In this document: positions 29,497 through 40,999 of the stretch, in pieces
How positions within the stretch are numbered: the first letter of the stretch is position 1
Layout of the letters: each line of letters starts with the position of its first letter
Source: Lampris incognitus
Lineage: Eukaryota; Chordata; Actinopteri; Lampriformes; Lampridae
DNA length: 64,000 nucleotides
NCBI RefSeq assembly: GCF_029633865.1
Contig: NC_079212.1
Span: 87,258,427 to 87,322,426, forward strand
Direction of reading: 5' to 3'
Position numbers and translations under genes: made by a program
Notes under the pieces: model-generated
What the model was told of the DNA's origin: nothing
Databases searched by the model: none
Seen by the model: only the letters and a program-made list of their open reading frames with translations

Positions 29497-32453
29497 CACT
29501 GAAACCAGCAATACACAGACTCACTGAATATGGAGGAGGCACGCTGAGCGTGAAAGGCACATGCAAACTCAAATGTAAGTACAGAGACAATGCAATGATG
29601 CTGGACTTTTACGTCATTGACACAAACGCCCCACCAGTCATGGCAATGAAAACATGCCGTGACCTAAACTTGGTAAAAATAGTGATGGCTGTGAGCGAGG
29701 AAAACAATGTCACATCACAGAACATAATGGATGAGTATGCAGATGTTTTCCAGGGAATAGGAGAGTTCCCAGGCGAGTGCACCTTCCGCGTCACACCAGA
29801 TGCAACGCCGGTCGTCTGCCCACCACGCAGAATCCCCATCGCCCTACGCAGCAAACTGAGGGACGAGCTTGACAGCATGGAGAAAGGCGGCATAATCTGT
29901 AAGGTAACAGAACCCACAGAATGGGTGAACGCACTCGTCATTGTTGAGAAGCCAAAGACAGGCAAACTTAGAGTGTGTTTAGACCCCAGAGCTCTTAACA
30001 AAGTGATACAACGACCTCACTACCCCCTCCCCACGCTGGAGGACGCCACCACAAAGCTCGCTGGAGCTGAGTACTTTAGCGTGTTAGACGCGCGGTCAGG
30101 CTATTGGGCCATCAAACTGAGCACTGAATCCTCAATGTTGACGACATTTAACACAGTGTTTGGCAGGTATCGTTTCCTCAGACTGCCATTCGGAATCGTG
30201 TCCGCTCAAGACGAGTTCCAGAGACGCGTGGATGAAACATATGAAGGATTGGACGGTGTGACGGCCATAGTGGACGACATACTAGTGTTCGGCAAGACTA
30301 AAGAGGAACATGACCAGCGTCTCAGAGCGATGCTGAAGCGCACAAGGGAGCGAGGGGTGAGGCTCAACCCCGACAAGTGTCACATATGCGTGTCCGAGGT
30401 AAGCTACTTCGGCCACACGCTCTCACACGAAGGCATCAAACCAGACCCGCACAAGGTGAAGGCGGTCAAGGACATGCAGCCCCCACAGAACAAAGCAGAG
30501 CTGGAGACAGTCCTCGGCATGATCAACTACCTCGCCAGATTCGCTCCACACCTCTCACAGATAAACTCACCCCTCAGACAGTTTCTGAAACAGGACAGTG
30601 AGTTTGTGTGGGATGCAGTCCACGACAAGGCGTTCCAAGAGATGAAGAATCTCATTACACAGCACCCAGGTCCAGTACTCTCATATTTCGACCCGCAGAA
30701 AGAGCTGCGACTCCAAGTGGATGCATCCAAAAGTGGCCTTGGGGCTGTCATGCTCCAAGATGGCAAACCAATTGCCTATGCGTCCAAGTCACTCAACAGC
30801 ACTGAAGAAAACTACGCACAGATAGAGAAGGAGCTCTACGCTGTGGTCTTCGGCTGCAAGAGGTTCCACGAGTACATGTACGGACGAAAAGTGATTGTGG
30901 AGTCAGACCACAAGCCTCTGGAGGCAATACTAAAAAAGCCACAGGCAGCAGCACCACCCCGGCTGCAACGGATGATCCTGGCGCTCCAAAAATACGACAT
31001 CCAAATCATCCACCGCCCCGGTAAGGACATACCGGTGGCCGACACACTGTCACGCAAGTCAATAGAACACCACGACAGTGACCTACAGGAAGGGATGGAG
31101 GCCCAAGTACACACAGTCCTCAGCAACATCCCTGTGAGCGACACAAGACTCACAGAAATCAAGCAGGAAACAGCGCAAGATCCACAGCTCACCGCACTCA
31201 GACGAGCCACACTCACTGGCTGGCCAGACACAAAGAAAAAGTGCCCGCCCAGCATCCAGGAATACTGGAACCACAGAGCAGAAATCTCAGAAATGGACGG
31301 TATCCTGTTCAAAGGTGAGAGAATCATTGTCCCCCAAAAGCTTCGCAAGGACATGATACAGCGCATCCATGCCAGCCACCTTGGCGTGGAAAAAAGCAAA
31401 TGCCGAGCAAGAGACTTACTGTTCTGGCCTGGCATGGGAAAACAGATCGAGGATGCGGTAGCAGACTGCAGCATATGCCAAGAACGGCGCAGCGCAAATG
31501 CAAAGGAACCAATGATGTCACACGCCATACCCGAGCGGCCGTGGCAAGTGATAGGCACAGACCTATTCACATGGAACTCACAGGACTTCATAGTCACTGT
31601 GGACTACTACTCCAGATTCTTCGAGCTAGAGAGACTTTACAGCTGCACCTCATCTGCCGTCATCATGAAGCTGAAAGCAGCAATGGTTCGACACGGAATC
31701 CCCGAGACTATCATCAGCGACAACGGTCCGTGCTACAGCTCTGGTGAGTTCCGCAACTTCTCACAGACATGGGGTTTCTCACACACCACCACAAGCCCCC
31801 ACTACCCACAGAGCAACGGCCTCTCCGAAAAGACTGTCCAGACGGCCAAACGCATCCTGGACAAAGCCAAAGCTGAGAACAAAGACCCCTACATGAGCTT
31901 ACTGGAGTATCGCAACACACTGGTGGACAACCTGAAATCACCGGCACAGCTACTGATGAGTCGGAGGCTGCGGTCCATTCTCCCATCAACAGCAAAACAC
32001 CTGCAGCCACAGATCGCCAGTCAGGAGGATGTTCACAAAAGGAGAGAGGTATGTCAACAGCGCCAGCAGGCATACTACAACCGAACAGCCAAACCTCTGT
32101 CCCACCTTCCCGCAGGCACACCAATCCGCTTCCGGCAGGAGGATGGATCCTGGAGACCTGCAACTGTGGAAAGACCAGCGAACACAGACAGGAGCTACCA
32201 CATCCAAACCAAAGAAGGTCAGATCTACCAACGCAACCGTCAACACCTGCGACAAAGCAGAGTGAACACTCACACTACACACACACACACTTCACAGCAG
32301 ACTGTTACCAGCGCTAACAACAACACACAAGCCCATCAGCAAGAGCATGCTGAACCTCCAGACACGAACAATCAGCAACAACCAGACACACAGCCTGGTT
32401 ACACCACGAGGTCAGATCGCACGATCAAACCAAGACAAATCCTTGACTTATGA
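29493..32453 (+). CDS. Gypsy B pol (protease end, RT, RNase H, integrase)
   Basis: 986 codons with no internal stop; it has no ATG start of its own because it continues gag by frame change. It holds the protease end (LTEYGGGTLSVKG), RT (GKLRVCLDPRALNKV, SVLDARSGYWAIKL, LPFGIVSAQDEF, catalytic AIVDDILVFG near 258-267), RNase H (LQVDASKSGLGAVML, ESDHKPL) and integrase zinc motif (HASHLGVEKSKCRAR, CSICQERR). The core has IGTDLFTW, ISDNGPCYSSGEF and SNGLSEKTVQ. It ends at 32453, about 325 bp before the 3' LTR. Confidence 0.95.
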   Translation: MTLKPAIHRLTEYGGGTLSVKGTCKLKCKYRDNAMMLDFYVIDTNAPPVMAMKTCRDLNLVKIVMAVSEENNVTSQNIMDEYADVFQGIGEFPGECTFRVTPDATPVVCPPRRIPIALRSKLRDELDSMEKGGIICKVTEPTEWVNALVIVEKPKTGKLRVCLDPRALNKVIQRPHYPLPTLEDATTKLAGAEYFSVLDARSGYWAIKLSTESSMLTTFNTVFGRYRFLRLPFGIVSAQDEFQRRVDETYEGLDGVTAIVDDILVFGKTKEEHDQRLRAMLKRTRERGVRLNPDKCHICVSEVSYFGHTLSHEGIKPDPHKVKAVKDMQPPQNKAELETVLGMINYLARFAPHLSQINSPLRQFLKQDSEFVWDAVHDKAFQEMKNLITQHPGPVLSYFDPQKELRLQVDASKSGLGAVMLQDGKPIAYASKSLNSTEENYAQIEKELYAVVFGCKRFHEYMYGRKVIVESDHKPLEAILKKPQAAAPPRLQRMILALQKYDIQIIHRPGKDIPVADTLSRKSIEHHDSDLQEGMEAQVHTVLSNIPVSDTRLTEIKQETAQDPQLTALRRATLTGWPDTKKKCPPSIQEYWNHRAEISEMDGILFKGERIIVPQKLRKDMIQRIHASHLGVEKSKCRARDLLFWPGMGKQIEDAVADCSICQERRSANAKEPMMSHAIPERPWQVIGTDLFTWNSQDFIVTVDYYSRFFELERLYSCTSSAVIMKLKAAMVRHGIPETIISDNGPCYSSGEFRNFSQTWGFSHTTTSPHYPQSNGLSEKTVQTAKRILDKAKAENKDPYMSLLEYRNTLVDNLKSPAQLLMSRRLRSILPSTAKHLQPQIASQEDVHKRREVCQQRQQAYYNRTAKPLSHLPAGTPIRFRQEDGSWRPATVERPANTDRSYHIQTKEGQIYQRNRQHLRQSRVNTHTTHTHTSQQTVTSANNNTQAHQQEHAEPPDTNNQQQPDTQPGYTTRSDRTIKPRQILDL

Positions 32454-32779
32454 ATGTAAAAAAAAAGAAGAGAGAATTGTACACCAACCTGTACTATACC
32501 TGCTATGTTTTGAAAAAAAATATTTACAGCGTTCACTTACCTTGTGTACCTACCTGCTGTTTGCAGTTACCAGTAATGAAATGAAAAAAAAAGATGAAAT
32601 GTTATTACGGTGTCACATTTAGACAGTGAAGGAAATGTTTTACACTACTTTGTTGCAGTCCAGTTATATAAGAGTTCCACTTTCATATTCTTTCTTATTA
32701 AGATTGTATTCGCTTATAAACGTGCTCAATGTGATCTGTATCTCTGCAGAGAAAGCAGCACTTTTCAGAAAAAGGGAGA

Positions 32780-32972
32780 TGTAATATTTGCTAGTAATAT
32801 TTGATTTGCTAATGTCCCTTACGGCTTTCCGTAGCGCCACAACAAAGTCACGTGATGTACGTAACAACGTCAGCGGGAATCCGGTCGGTGAATAAACACC
32901 CAGCACGAGAGAAGTCGTCCTTGCTTTATTAATGTTATAAGTTAACATAGCCAGAGGGCACAGATCATTACA
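32780..32972 (+). repeat. Gypsy B 3' LTR
   Basis: 193 bp, TGTAATATTT...CATTACA, nearly identical to 28188-28380. Confidence 0.95.
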
Positions 32973-32977
32973 GTTCC

Positions 32978-33177
32978 AGCTGGGGGGGGGGGGGCACAGA
33001 AGTTATCTCCCCCAGACAAATTTGAATTTCAGAGACTTAATTTCCTGCTTTCTGGTGATATTTTGTTAAACATGTGACTCACATGATAACGAGACAACGC
33101 AAAATCAGCTTTTAAGTTGAGCACGTAACCCAGGTCGTGTTTACTTCTAAAAGAGGTTTCAGAGATGATCTCTGTAT
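32978..33177. other. No feature recognised
   Basis: G-run then AT-balanced sequence; no coding signal or known repeat. Confidence 0.5.
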
Positions 33178-33334
33178 TGTAACGTGCATGGATAAGAAGA
33201 CACGCTGGCCGCTGACTGGCGGGTCTGACTCTTTAGTCTAGCGGTTAGCGACGTCTTCTGCGGTGCGGGCGATACGGGTTCGCGTCCCGGCCGCGGCAGT
33301 TCCTGTGGTTGCGTTGTCCCCCGAATTCGCTACA
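33178..33334 (+). repeat. tRNA-like LTR-type repeat (copy 4, long variant)
   Basis: TGTAACGTGCATGG...CGAATTCGCTACA, 157 bp. Subfamily with TCTAGCGGTTAGCGACG and GGGTTCGCGTCCCGG, the same as 46190-46312. Flanks GTAT / ATAT are compatible with a diverged 4-bp duplication. Confidence 0.8.
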
Positions 33335-33535
33335 ATATTTTGCCCCCCTTGCCATAAAGACTCGCAATGACAGATTTTTTTTCGCCAAAATTGTTTTACT
33401 GAGTATCAGAAAGTTGAATCAGTTCATCTGGACGCAACACAAAACGAAATACACTGCAAGTATATAGAACATACAGCAATATTAATCCACCCCACCATCT
33501 CTCCACCCTCTGTATACCCCCCCCCCAGCAAATAT
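33335..33535. other. No gene recognised
   Basis: AT-rich, ending in a C-run; possibly old repeat sequence, family unknown. Confidence 0.4.
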
Positions 33536-33670
33536 TGTAACGAGCATGAATGACTAGACTCGCTAGCGCTTGGCTAACGGGTCGGACCCTTTAGTCGAGT
33601 GGTTAACGTTGTCGCCCGTAGTGCGGGAGACCCGAGTTCGCGTCTCGTCCGCGGCGGTTCCCGGGCTACG
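33536..33670 (+). repeat. tRNA-like LTR-type repeat (copy 5, LTR 1)
   Basis: TGTAACGAGCATGAATG...GGGCTACG. It contains a D-arm-like TAGTCGAGTGGTTAACG, an anticodon-arm-like CGCCCGTAGTGCGGGAG and a T-arm-like GAGTTCGCGTCTCG, in tRNA order and spacing. It lacks acceptor stems, so it is not a tRNA gene. A PBS lies one base beyond its right end. Confidence 0.8.
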
Positions 33671-33671
33671 T

Positions 33672-33689
33672 TGGTGTCAGAAGTGGGAT
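33672..33689 (+). promoter_or_regulatory. Primer-binding site for tRNA-Leu(CAA)
   Basis: TGGTGTCAGAAGTGGGAT is an 18/18 complement of the vertebrate tRNA-Leu(CAA) 3' end (ATCCCACTTCTGACA plus CCA). It lies one base after the LTR-like end, as in LTR retrotransposons. This rests on my knowledge of that tRNA sequence. Confidence 0.75.
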
Positions 33690-33781
33690 GGCGAAGCCAT
33701 CGGGAGCGCGTGCGTCCAGAGGCGTGCGGGAGCTGGTATGCTGAAGCGCGGGGACATGCTTCCGGAGGAAGGGGGGAAGCG
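33690..33781 (+). other. Internal region of the miniature LTR-type element
   Basis: About 90 bp with no coding capacity. It shares GGGAGCGCGTG and TGCTGAAGCGCGGGG with 18438-18505. It ends in the purine-rich CGGAGGAAGGGGGGAAG (33763-33779), a plausible polypurine tract, immediately before a second LTR-like copy. Confidence 0.6.
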
Positions 33782-33919
33782 TGACGACTCGCTAGCCCTT
33801 GGCTAACGGGTCAGGCCCTTTAGCTGACTGGTTGGCAGAGTCACCCGAAGTGCGGGCGACCCGGGTTTGCTTCCCGGCTGGGTCTGACCCTTTTAGTTGA
33901 CTGGTTAGCGCAGTCGCCC
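33782..33919 (+). repeat. tRNA-like LTR-type repeat (copy 5, LTR 2, rearranged)
   Basis: Begins TGACGACTCGCTAGCCC, missing about 25 leading bases of the consensus. It reaches GGGTTTGCTTCCCGGCTG and then restarts with a second partial copy (TCTGACCCTTTTAGTTGACTGG) to 33919. Confidence 0.65.
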
Positions 33920-34990
33920 CCTCGGTTTCATATGCAAATTGCCGTGACCATTAACTAGAGTTTCAATGGCCATGTGTACTATGCACAGAGGATTGGAGAA
34001 TGGGTGCAAGATGGCCCGTCTTGGAACCGCCACAGCATCCACCACATGGCCAAAGTAAATTACAGCATGAGGAGCTATCGCTAGCTTCTTCCGATATTTT
34101 CAGTTTTAGCTATAGCACCGCCTAATGGCCGATTCCTCCCAAATTTCACACAGTATTTCAAGGTCCGCAGCTTCACACATCCATCAAACTTTGTGCTAGC
34201 TAACCTTGTGTAACTGCTGCTGAAAGCTGATTGGATGATGGTGGCCATAATGTTTGGACTGTGAGGACGTCCTCTCAGATATCATTAAACCTGTGTACAA
34301 CGAAGATGCACACAAAATTTCAAATGAGTAGGACTGACAGTTAATGAATTATGGCTATTTAAATTAATGATGCTGCTACAGCACCACCTATTGGCCAAAT
34401 GGCACACAATTTGTCATGGCCACCCAGAAGTCATTTATACACCGAACTTGGTTGCAATAGCACAAAGCGTTTATGGGGTATGTAATTTAGTTTGATTTAT
34501 TTGTTTGTTTGATTGTTTATTTTGTAATACAAGCCCCGCGCACAGCATTTAAGCAAGCTTTGAGGGCCATTTGTAGCAAAACTGTATGAAATATCCAAAA
34601 GCAGACAAAATAGCGTTGTCTGGCTCCGTCCAGGGATGCTCTGTATCGAATTTGGTGACGGTTGCTCAAAACTTTTATGAGGCGCAGTGAAAAGACAAAT
34701 TTGGACAAAATTTAAAATGGCGGAAGACCTTCGCACAAATCTAGGCACAAATGGGCGTGGCCTTTATAAATAGATTCGTCTGGAGCCACGGGATCCAGGA
34801 AAATTGGAATTTTATGTCCGAGACTTACGGTTCAAAAGTACGAATCGCTCTAAGAAACACAGCGTACCGTTACCATGGAAAACGCCGTTTCCGGTTCAGT
34901 GACAAGACACACCGGAAATCGCGCCCATAATTCACGCAAGGTATCATGGGGGCTAGGAATTAGGTGGAAGCTCAATGTGTTAACTTGGCT
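33920..34990. repeat. Old, unclassified interspersed repeats
   Basis: Includes AGCACCACCTATTGGCC and GCACCGCCTAATGGCC phrases typical of degraded, widespread fish repeats. No open frame has recognisable content. Confidence 0.35.
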
Positions 34991-35660
34991 GTTACAGCTC
35001 CACCATCAGGTCAGTCGGTATTGTGGCGAGCCGGTCTCTTATTCGCGACTCTCGTGTCCCATACACCGCACGACCCCAGGAATACCCCTTTATTCTCCCC
35101 CTCGCCACGGCTGCCGAAACAACCTCTCTATAGAAACCACCAGTCCGAGCCACGGCCCTACAGTCAGTCAGTAAAATGGTCGTCTACCCAGTCCGAGTCG
35201 TACCCCCCAAACAAACAACAATAATCACAACATGAACACGTCATGCAAACGCATCAGTTACAACAATTCAACCCGAACATGAAAAGTCCCATGAGCCCCC
35301 GCGCTCCCTCAGCGCACAGCTGTCGACAGGCAGAGCGGGGGGGGCGAGATTTCCAACCTATCTGCCAGGTCTGGGAACTGCAGCTGTTACGGGTTCTCGG
35401 ACCCAGAGACGTGTAGGGCAGAAGAAGAAGACAACAACAACGAGAAGAAGAAAAATAATCGTAACAAAAATGCAACAGGGTTCCAGCACTTTGTGCCTGG
35501 ACCCCTAAATACTACCTGCTGCCTTCGCCGTGGAACACTCTGATGCGTAAACAAATCTGGAATATGCAAATGAGGGAATTATATATGCACAAGTATATGG
35601 ACGGATATCTATGGTATATATGTAATAATAAACATTTAAATAAATGCATACATATTCACG
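34991..35660. other. No gene recognised
   Basis: Mixed sequence with TGTGGCGAGCCGG near 35025 and an A/G-rich stretch at 35420-35470. It could be an old LTR but no pair is visible. Confidence 0.35.
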
Positions 35661-35663
35661 AAC

Positions 35664-35850
<187 letters not shown>

Positions 35851-35883
35851 TTTGGTCATTTGATGCGTGAAAAGGTCAGCGGG

Positions 35884-36010
35884 ATGGATGACGTGTGTGT
35901 GCGTGTGTGCGTGTGTGTGCGTGTGTGTGTGCGCGCGCGCGCGCGCCGTGGTGGGCGGGGTGGGGAGGGTGGGGAGGGGAGGGGAGGGGAGGGGAGGGGT
36001 GGGGGAGGAC
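35884..36010. promoter_or_regulatory. GC-rich tract, possible c1ql4 promoter region
   Basis: (GTGTGC)n grading into (GC)n at 35932-35946, then GGGGCGGGG-like and repeated GGGGA units to 36003. Its position, 2.8 kb upstream of the start codon and next to a GC-rich block, fits a CpG-rich promoter. No TATA box is seen; inference only. Confidence 0.3.
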
Positions 36011-36239
36011 TCGGCAGATGCTGAGCAAAGAAGAGAGGATCAGGACGGGTTACAACAAGTGAATGAACTGTTGCTTGGCGCTGCGCCCGCGGTGTCCACG
36101 GGATTTACTCGCCGCCAAAGTGCGTAAAAGTCCCCGGATGAACGTCCCCAACTTGTGGGCAGAGGAACGCTACTCTGAGGAACGTGTTGGGGTTTTTTGG
36201 TTTTGTTTTTTGTTTTTTTGTTTTTTTTTAAATGCCTGT

Positions 36240-36512
36240 TAGACACGCATGCGGGTTGAGCGCGCGCCGTGCATCCTAAACCCGGACTACATCCTGAATC
36301 CCGGATTAGAGCGGGGTTTTTACCCCGTAGGACACGCGGCGTCTGCCATCACCCGTCCGCTGTGGAGTCTTGGCGGATTTCCCTTCCTGTTCCTGGTCTG
36401 AGGAGCAGTTTTCCTGCGGCGTTTCCAGCTGAGCCCGCAGAAACAAAAACAACAGAAAGAAAACAAAACCAGCAAGAGAGAACTGGGAGAGCTGGGAGAG
36501 CTGGGGGAACTG
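36240..36512 (+). other. Candidate 5' UTR exon of c1ql4
   Basis: GC-rich stretch ending AACTG/GTAAGAC at 36512/36513, a strong donor. A good acceptor with long pyrimidine tract ends in CATCTCAG at 38680, 141 bp before the start codon. Human C1QL4 is not known to me to need such an exon, so this is a prediction. Confidence 0.3.
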
Positions 36513-36765
36513 GTAAGACATGGCTTGTATACAGAACACAGCATGTTGTGTTGGCGTGTGTTCACACAGACACCGTGCTACTCTTCCACTGAAGAGTGCT
36601 TGACTAAGGCAGTTGTGAGAAACGTGCCTTTTATTACACCGGCACGAACCCTGGAATCTCAGGGCACTTTAATGAGTCAGATGATGTTCAGACTGGATTA
36701 TTATATGGGCGGCCTGTCCTGGACTCCCGTCCCGGGGACGCGTTGCTGGTACAACCCAGTCGAGT

Positions 36766-36892
36766 CAGTTTTACTTGTCATAGCCCATTATCCCAATTTA
36801 CTGCTGCGCCCCAGGGGGCGTTACAGCAGCACGATGCCCCGTCCTTCCACCCTCGCATGGGATAAGGGACAACTGCCTGAAAAATTGCATTT
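36766..36892. repeat. Teleost dispersed repeat (copy 1)
   Basis: CATAGCCCATTATCCCAATT then CCCAGGGGGCGTTACAGC and GGGATAAGGGACAACTGCC are a diverged version of a very common fish repeat. A second copy is at 37446-37600. Confidence 0.55.
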
Positions 36893-37445
36893 GTACATCT
36901 AATTAATTAATTAATTAATTGATAACATTTATTTGTTTTATTTATTTATGTAATTATTTATTTTATTTTGTTTTTTTATTGATTTGCTTATGTATTTTGT
37001 GGATTTTATTTATGTATTTTATTTATTTTGTTTTTATCTATATATTTACGTATTTTATTCATGTATTTATTTATTTAATTTTTGTATTTCATTACTTTTT
37101 TATTTATGTACTTACTTATGTATTTTATTTATGTATTTATGTATTTATTTTTTATTTATATATTTTATGTATTTGTTTATTGTTTGTATGTTATTTATTT
37201 TGGTTTTTTATTTATTTACTTATGTATTCTGTGGATTTTATTTTATTTTATTTTTTGGGGTCTATTTATTTGTTCTATTTATTTATTTGTGTATTTTATT
37301 TGTGTATTTATTCGTTTTGTTTATTTATTTATTTATTTTGTTTTACTTATTTATATATGTATTTTATGTATTTTATATATTTTACTTATGTATTTATTTA
37401 TTTGTTTGTTTGTGTATTTATTTATTTATTCTGTTCTATTCCATT
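36893..37445. repeat. AT-rich low-complexity (TTTATTTATG-like)
   Basis: Irregular TTTATTTATGTATTT repeats for about 550 bp. Phe/Tyr/Ile-rich open frames in three phases are artefacts. Confidence 0.9.
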
Positions 37446-37600
37446 TATTTAACCACAAATTTTATTTGCATAGCCCTTTATCCCAAATTTACAAATGTGC
37501 CTCAGGGGGCTTTACAGCGACACAACGTCCTGAGACCCCCACGTCAGGTAGGTAACGACCCCCTAGACCCTTCACCAGGGAGGAGACCTCGGGGAGAGCA
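37446..37600. repeat. Teleost dispersed repeat (copy 2)
   Basis: CATAGCCCTTTATCCCAAAT, GCCTCAGGGGGCTTTACAGC and GTCCTGAGACCCCCACGTC match copy 1 in order. Confidence 0.55.
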
Positions 37601-37800
37601 GCGGAGCGCCTCCTTGTTCTAAATATGGTTTTGATGAGCGAGTTGTGCGCGTGTTCAGTGTCCAGTCAGCTGAACGTGTTGCTTCCGGGCGCGTGTCTCA
37701 CCTGAGCAGTTGAATCCTCTCACACGCTGCAGCCCCGCGTTACACAACCCAACACAACTCGCACATCCGATTCCTTCACAAACGAGCGTTGATTGTGTCA

Positions 37801-37801
37801 T

Positions 37802-37877
<76 letters not shown>

Positions 37878-37895
37878 TGCGTGCGCGCGCGTGAG
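37801..37895. repeat. (GT)n/(GTGC)n microsatellite
   Basis: Pure GT to about 37858, then GTGC and GC units. Confidence 0.97.
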
Positions 37896-38515
37896 TTCTT
37901 TTTCCTTCAGAGCACCACGTGTGTGTGGACGTGAGGTGGTGATTTTTGCTGAGACGGTCTCCACGTCATCGAAGCTGCCTTCCAAAGGAAGCATGCATCA
38001 GGACAGATAAGGCTGTGTCGTCCCCCCCCCCCCCCCCCCCGTCTCTCCAGAACCTTCCTGTCTCTAGCCGCCAGCCCTCGGGTCTGGAACCCGAATCAAC
38101 AGAAGGAGGCTGCGGGGACCAGTTTGAGTCAGTCCTGTGGTTGCCGGAGCGGCGAGCGAGCACCTCCCCTGCAGGTGGTGGGTGAGATGAGCCCCACTGG
38201 GACCTCTGCAGACCCCACCTGACAGCTCCACCCGGGCAACTGGGAGTAAGTCAATGCAGCTTGTGGCGTCGTCCTGCTGGAGGGGGAGAAGAGCTGGCTG
38301 AGAGCGCGGGACCTGCCATCCGGCCTACATTGATCCTGCAGGGCGTATCGGAGGACAGACGGCCTATGTGGTCGTAGGGGTTGGAGGACTTGTTGCTAGC
38401 CGAGAAGATGAAATATGCGAGTCAGCTTTTAAAGCAACACGTCTGATCCATTCCAACAGCCTCAAAAAACACCACATAGGAGGACATAAACCGAACAAAC
38501 CCATGGCTCTCTCCT
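37896..38515. other. Upstream region of c1ql4, no coding signal
   Basis: Contains a C-run (38023-38040). A possible weak donor GA/GTAAGTC lies near 38247. Nothing else can be supported. Confidence 0.35.
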
Positions 38516-39526
<1,011 letters not shown>

Positions 39527-39704
39527 TAGGGTTGGGGTTTGGGGTTAGAACTGGGATTAGGATTAGGTTAGGGTTAAGGGCTAGGGGGATGAATGTAGTC
39601 AATGAGGGTTCCCCACAAGTATAGGGTGACATGGTGTGTGTATGTGTGTGTGTGTGTGTGTGTCATGGTTTACCTCTCTCTATGAAAGGACTGGACTTGC
39701 TTTA

Positions 39705-40582
39705 AGGTAGCCCCTTTGGTTCAAAGTGGAGATGGACTACATCAAGGATCGGCTCTGAGCCCTTTCTTGTTTGCAATGGTGATGGACAGGTTGACGGACA
39801 AGATCAGGCAGGAGTCTCTGTGGACTATGATGTTTGCGGATGACATTGTGATCTGTATCGAGAGCAGTGTGCAGGTGGAGGAGAGCCCGGAGAGGTGGAG
39901 GTATGCACTGGAGAGAAGAGGAATGAAAGTCAGTAGGAACAAGACAGAATGAGAGGGAGGACAGTGTAATGGTGAGGATGCAAGGAGTGGAGGTGACGAA
40001 GGCGTATGAGTTTAAATATTTGGGGTCAACTGTCCAAAGTAACGGGGAGTGCAGAAGAGAGGTGAAGAAGAGAGTGCAGGCAGGGTGGAGAAGAGTGTCA
40101 GGAGTGATGTGTGACAGAAGGGTACCAACAAGAGTTAAAGGGAAGGTTTACAAGATGGTAGTGAGACCAGCTATATTGTATGGTCTGGAGACAGTGGCAC
40201 TGATGAAAAGACAGGAGGTGGAGCTGAAGGTGGCAGAGATGAAGATGATAAGATTTTCATTGGGAGTGATGAAGGAGGACAGGATTAGGAACGAGTATAT
40301 TAGAGGGACAGCTCAGGTTGGACGGTTTGGAGACAAAGCAAGAGAGACAAGATTGAGATGGTTTGGACATGTGTGGAGGAGAGATGCTGGGTATATTGGG
40401 AGAAGGATGCTGAATATGGAGCTGCCAGGGAAGAGGAGAAGAGGAAGGCCAAAGAGGAGGTTTATGGATGTGGTGAGGGAAGACATGCAGGTGGCTGGTG
40501 TGACAGAGGAAGATGCAGAGGACAGGAAGAGATGGAAACGCATGATCCGCTGTGGCGCCCCCTAACGGGAGCAGGCGAAAGC

Positions 40583-40629
<47 letters not shown>

Positions 40630-40680
40630 TTGTAGTAGTTGAAGTAGTAGTAGTAGTAGTTGTAGAAGTAGTAGTAAGCT
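39705..40680 (+). mobile_element. RTE-type LINE, 5'-truncated, with CAG/TAG tail
   Basis: Starts at GDGLHQGSALSPFLFAMVMD (RT motif B). Motif C reads MFADDIVICIE, then a stop and frame change near 39952-39969, then EFKYLGSTVQSNGE to MIRCGAP. The 3' tail (40578-40680) is an irregular AGCAGC/AGTAGT repeat, typical of RTE ends. Same family as 6063-9128 (about 90% by eye). Confidence 0.9.
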
Positions 40681-40849
40681 AGCCCTTTTGATACCAACTC
40701 AGAATAGTCTCATATATGTCGGTGATACTGTGTAATTTTGTCCAGCTACACACTTGTGAAAAGTCGCTGCTGTATTTTGTACCTCGGTCGACACCATTTT
40801 CAGCCTCTGCTGTTTTCTGCTGTTCTCTGCTGTGCGTGTCGGCTGCTAT

Positions 40850-40999
40850 TGTCATAATCACGGATGAATAGACTCGCTAGCCCTTGGCTAACAGGTCGGA
40901 CCCTTTAGCTGACGGGTTAACGTAGTCGCCCGTGGTGTGGGAGACCCGGGTTCGCGTCTCGGCTGCGGCGGTTCCCGGCTGCCCCCCGAATTCGCTACA
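40850..40999 (+). repeat. tRNA-like LTR-type repeat (copy 6)
   Basis: TGTCATAATCACGG...CGAATTCGCTACA, 150 bp, with GGGTTCGCGTCTCGG. No target duplicate recognised. Confidence 0.8.

Larger units (their letters stand above)
28188..32972 (+). mobile_element. Ty3/gypsy element B, complete
   Basis: 4785 bp with the 5-bp target duplication GTTCC (28183-28187 and 32973-32977). LTRs of 193 bp differ at two positions seen (CAGTGGG/CAGCGGG and GCACGGG/GCACGAG). PBS TGGTGTCAGAGTAGCGG directly follows the 5' LTR; its first ten bases match tRNA-Leu(CAA). A polypurine tract AAAAAGGGAGA precedes the 3' LTR. Only one frame break is visible, so this is a young copy. Confidence 0.96.

Noticed and set aside
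33590..33660. tRNA gene in the tRNA-like repeat
   Set aside because: D-, anticodon- and T-arm-like parts are present but no pairing acceptor stems; it is repeated many times with decay.
36919..37622. Long hydrophobic open frames resembling membrane proteins
   Set aside because: Three overlapping phases of the same AT-rich low-complexity tract.
39531..39585. Interstitial telomeric repeat
   Set aside because: Only degenerate GGGTTAGG-like text, part of a dispersed repeat.
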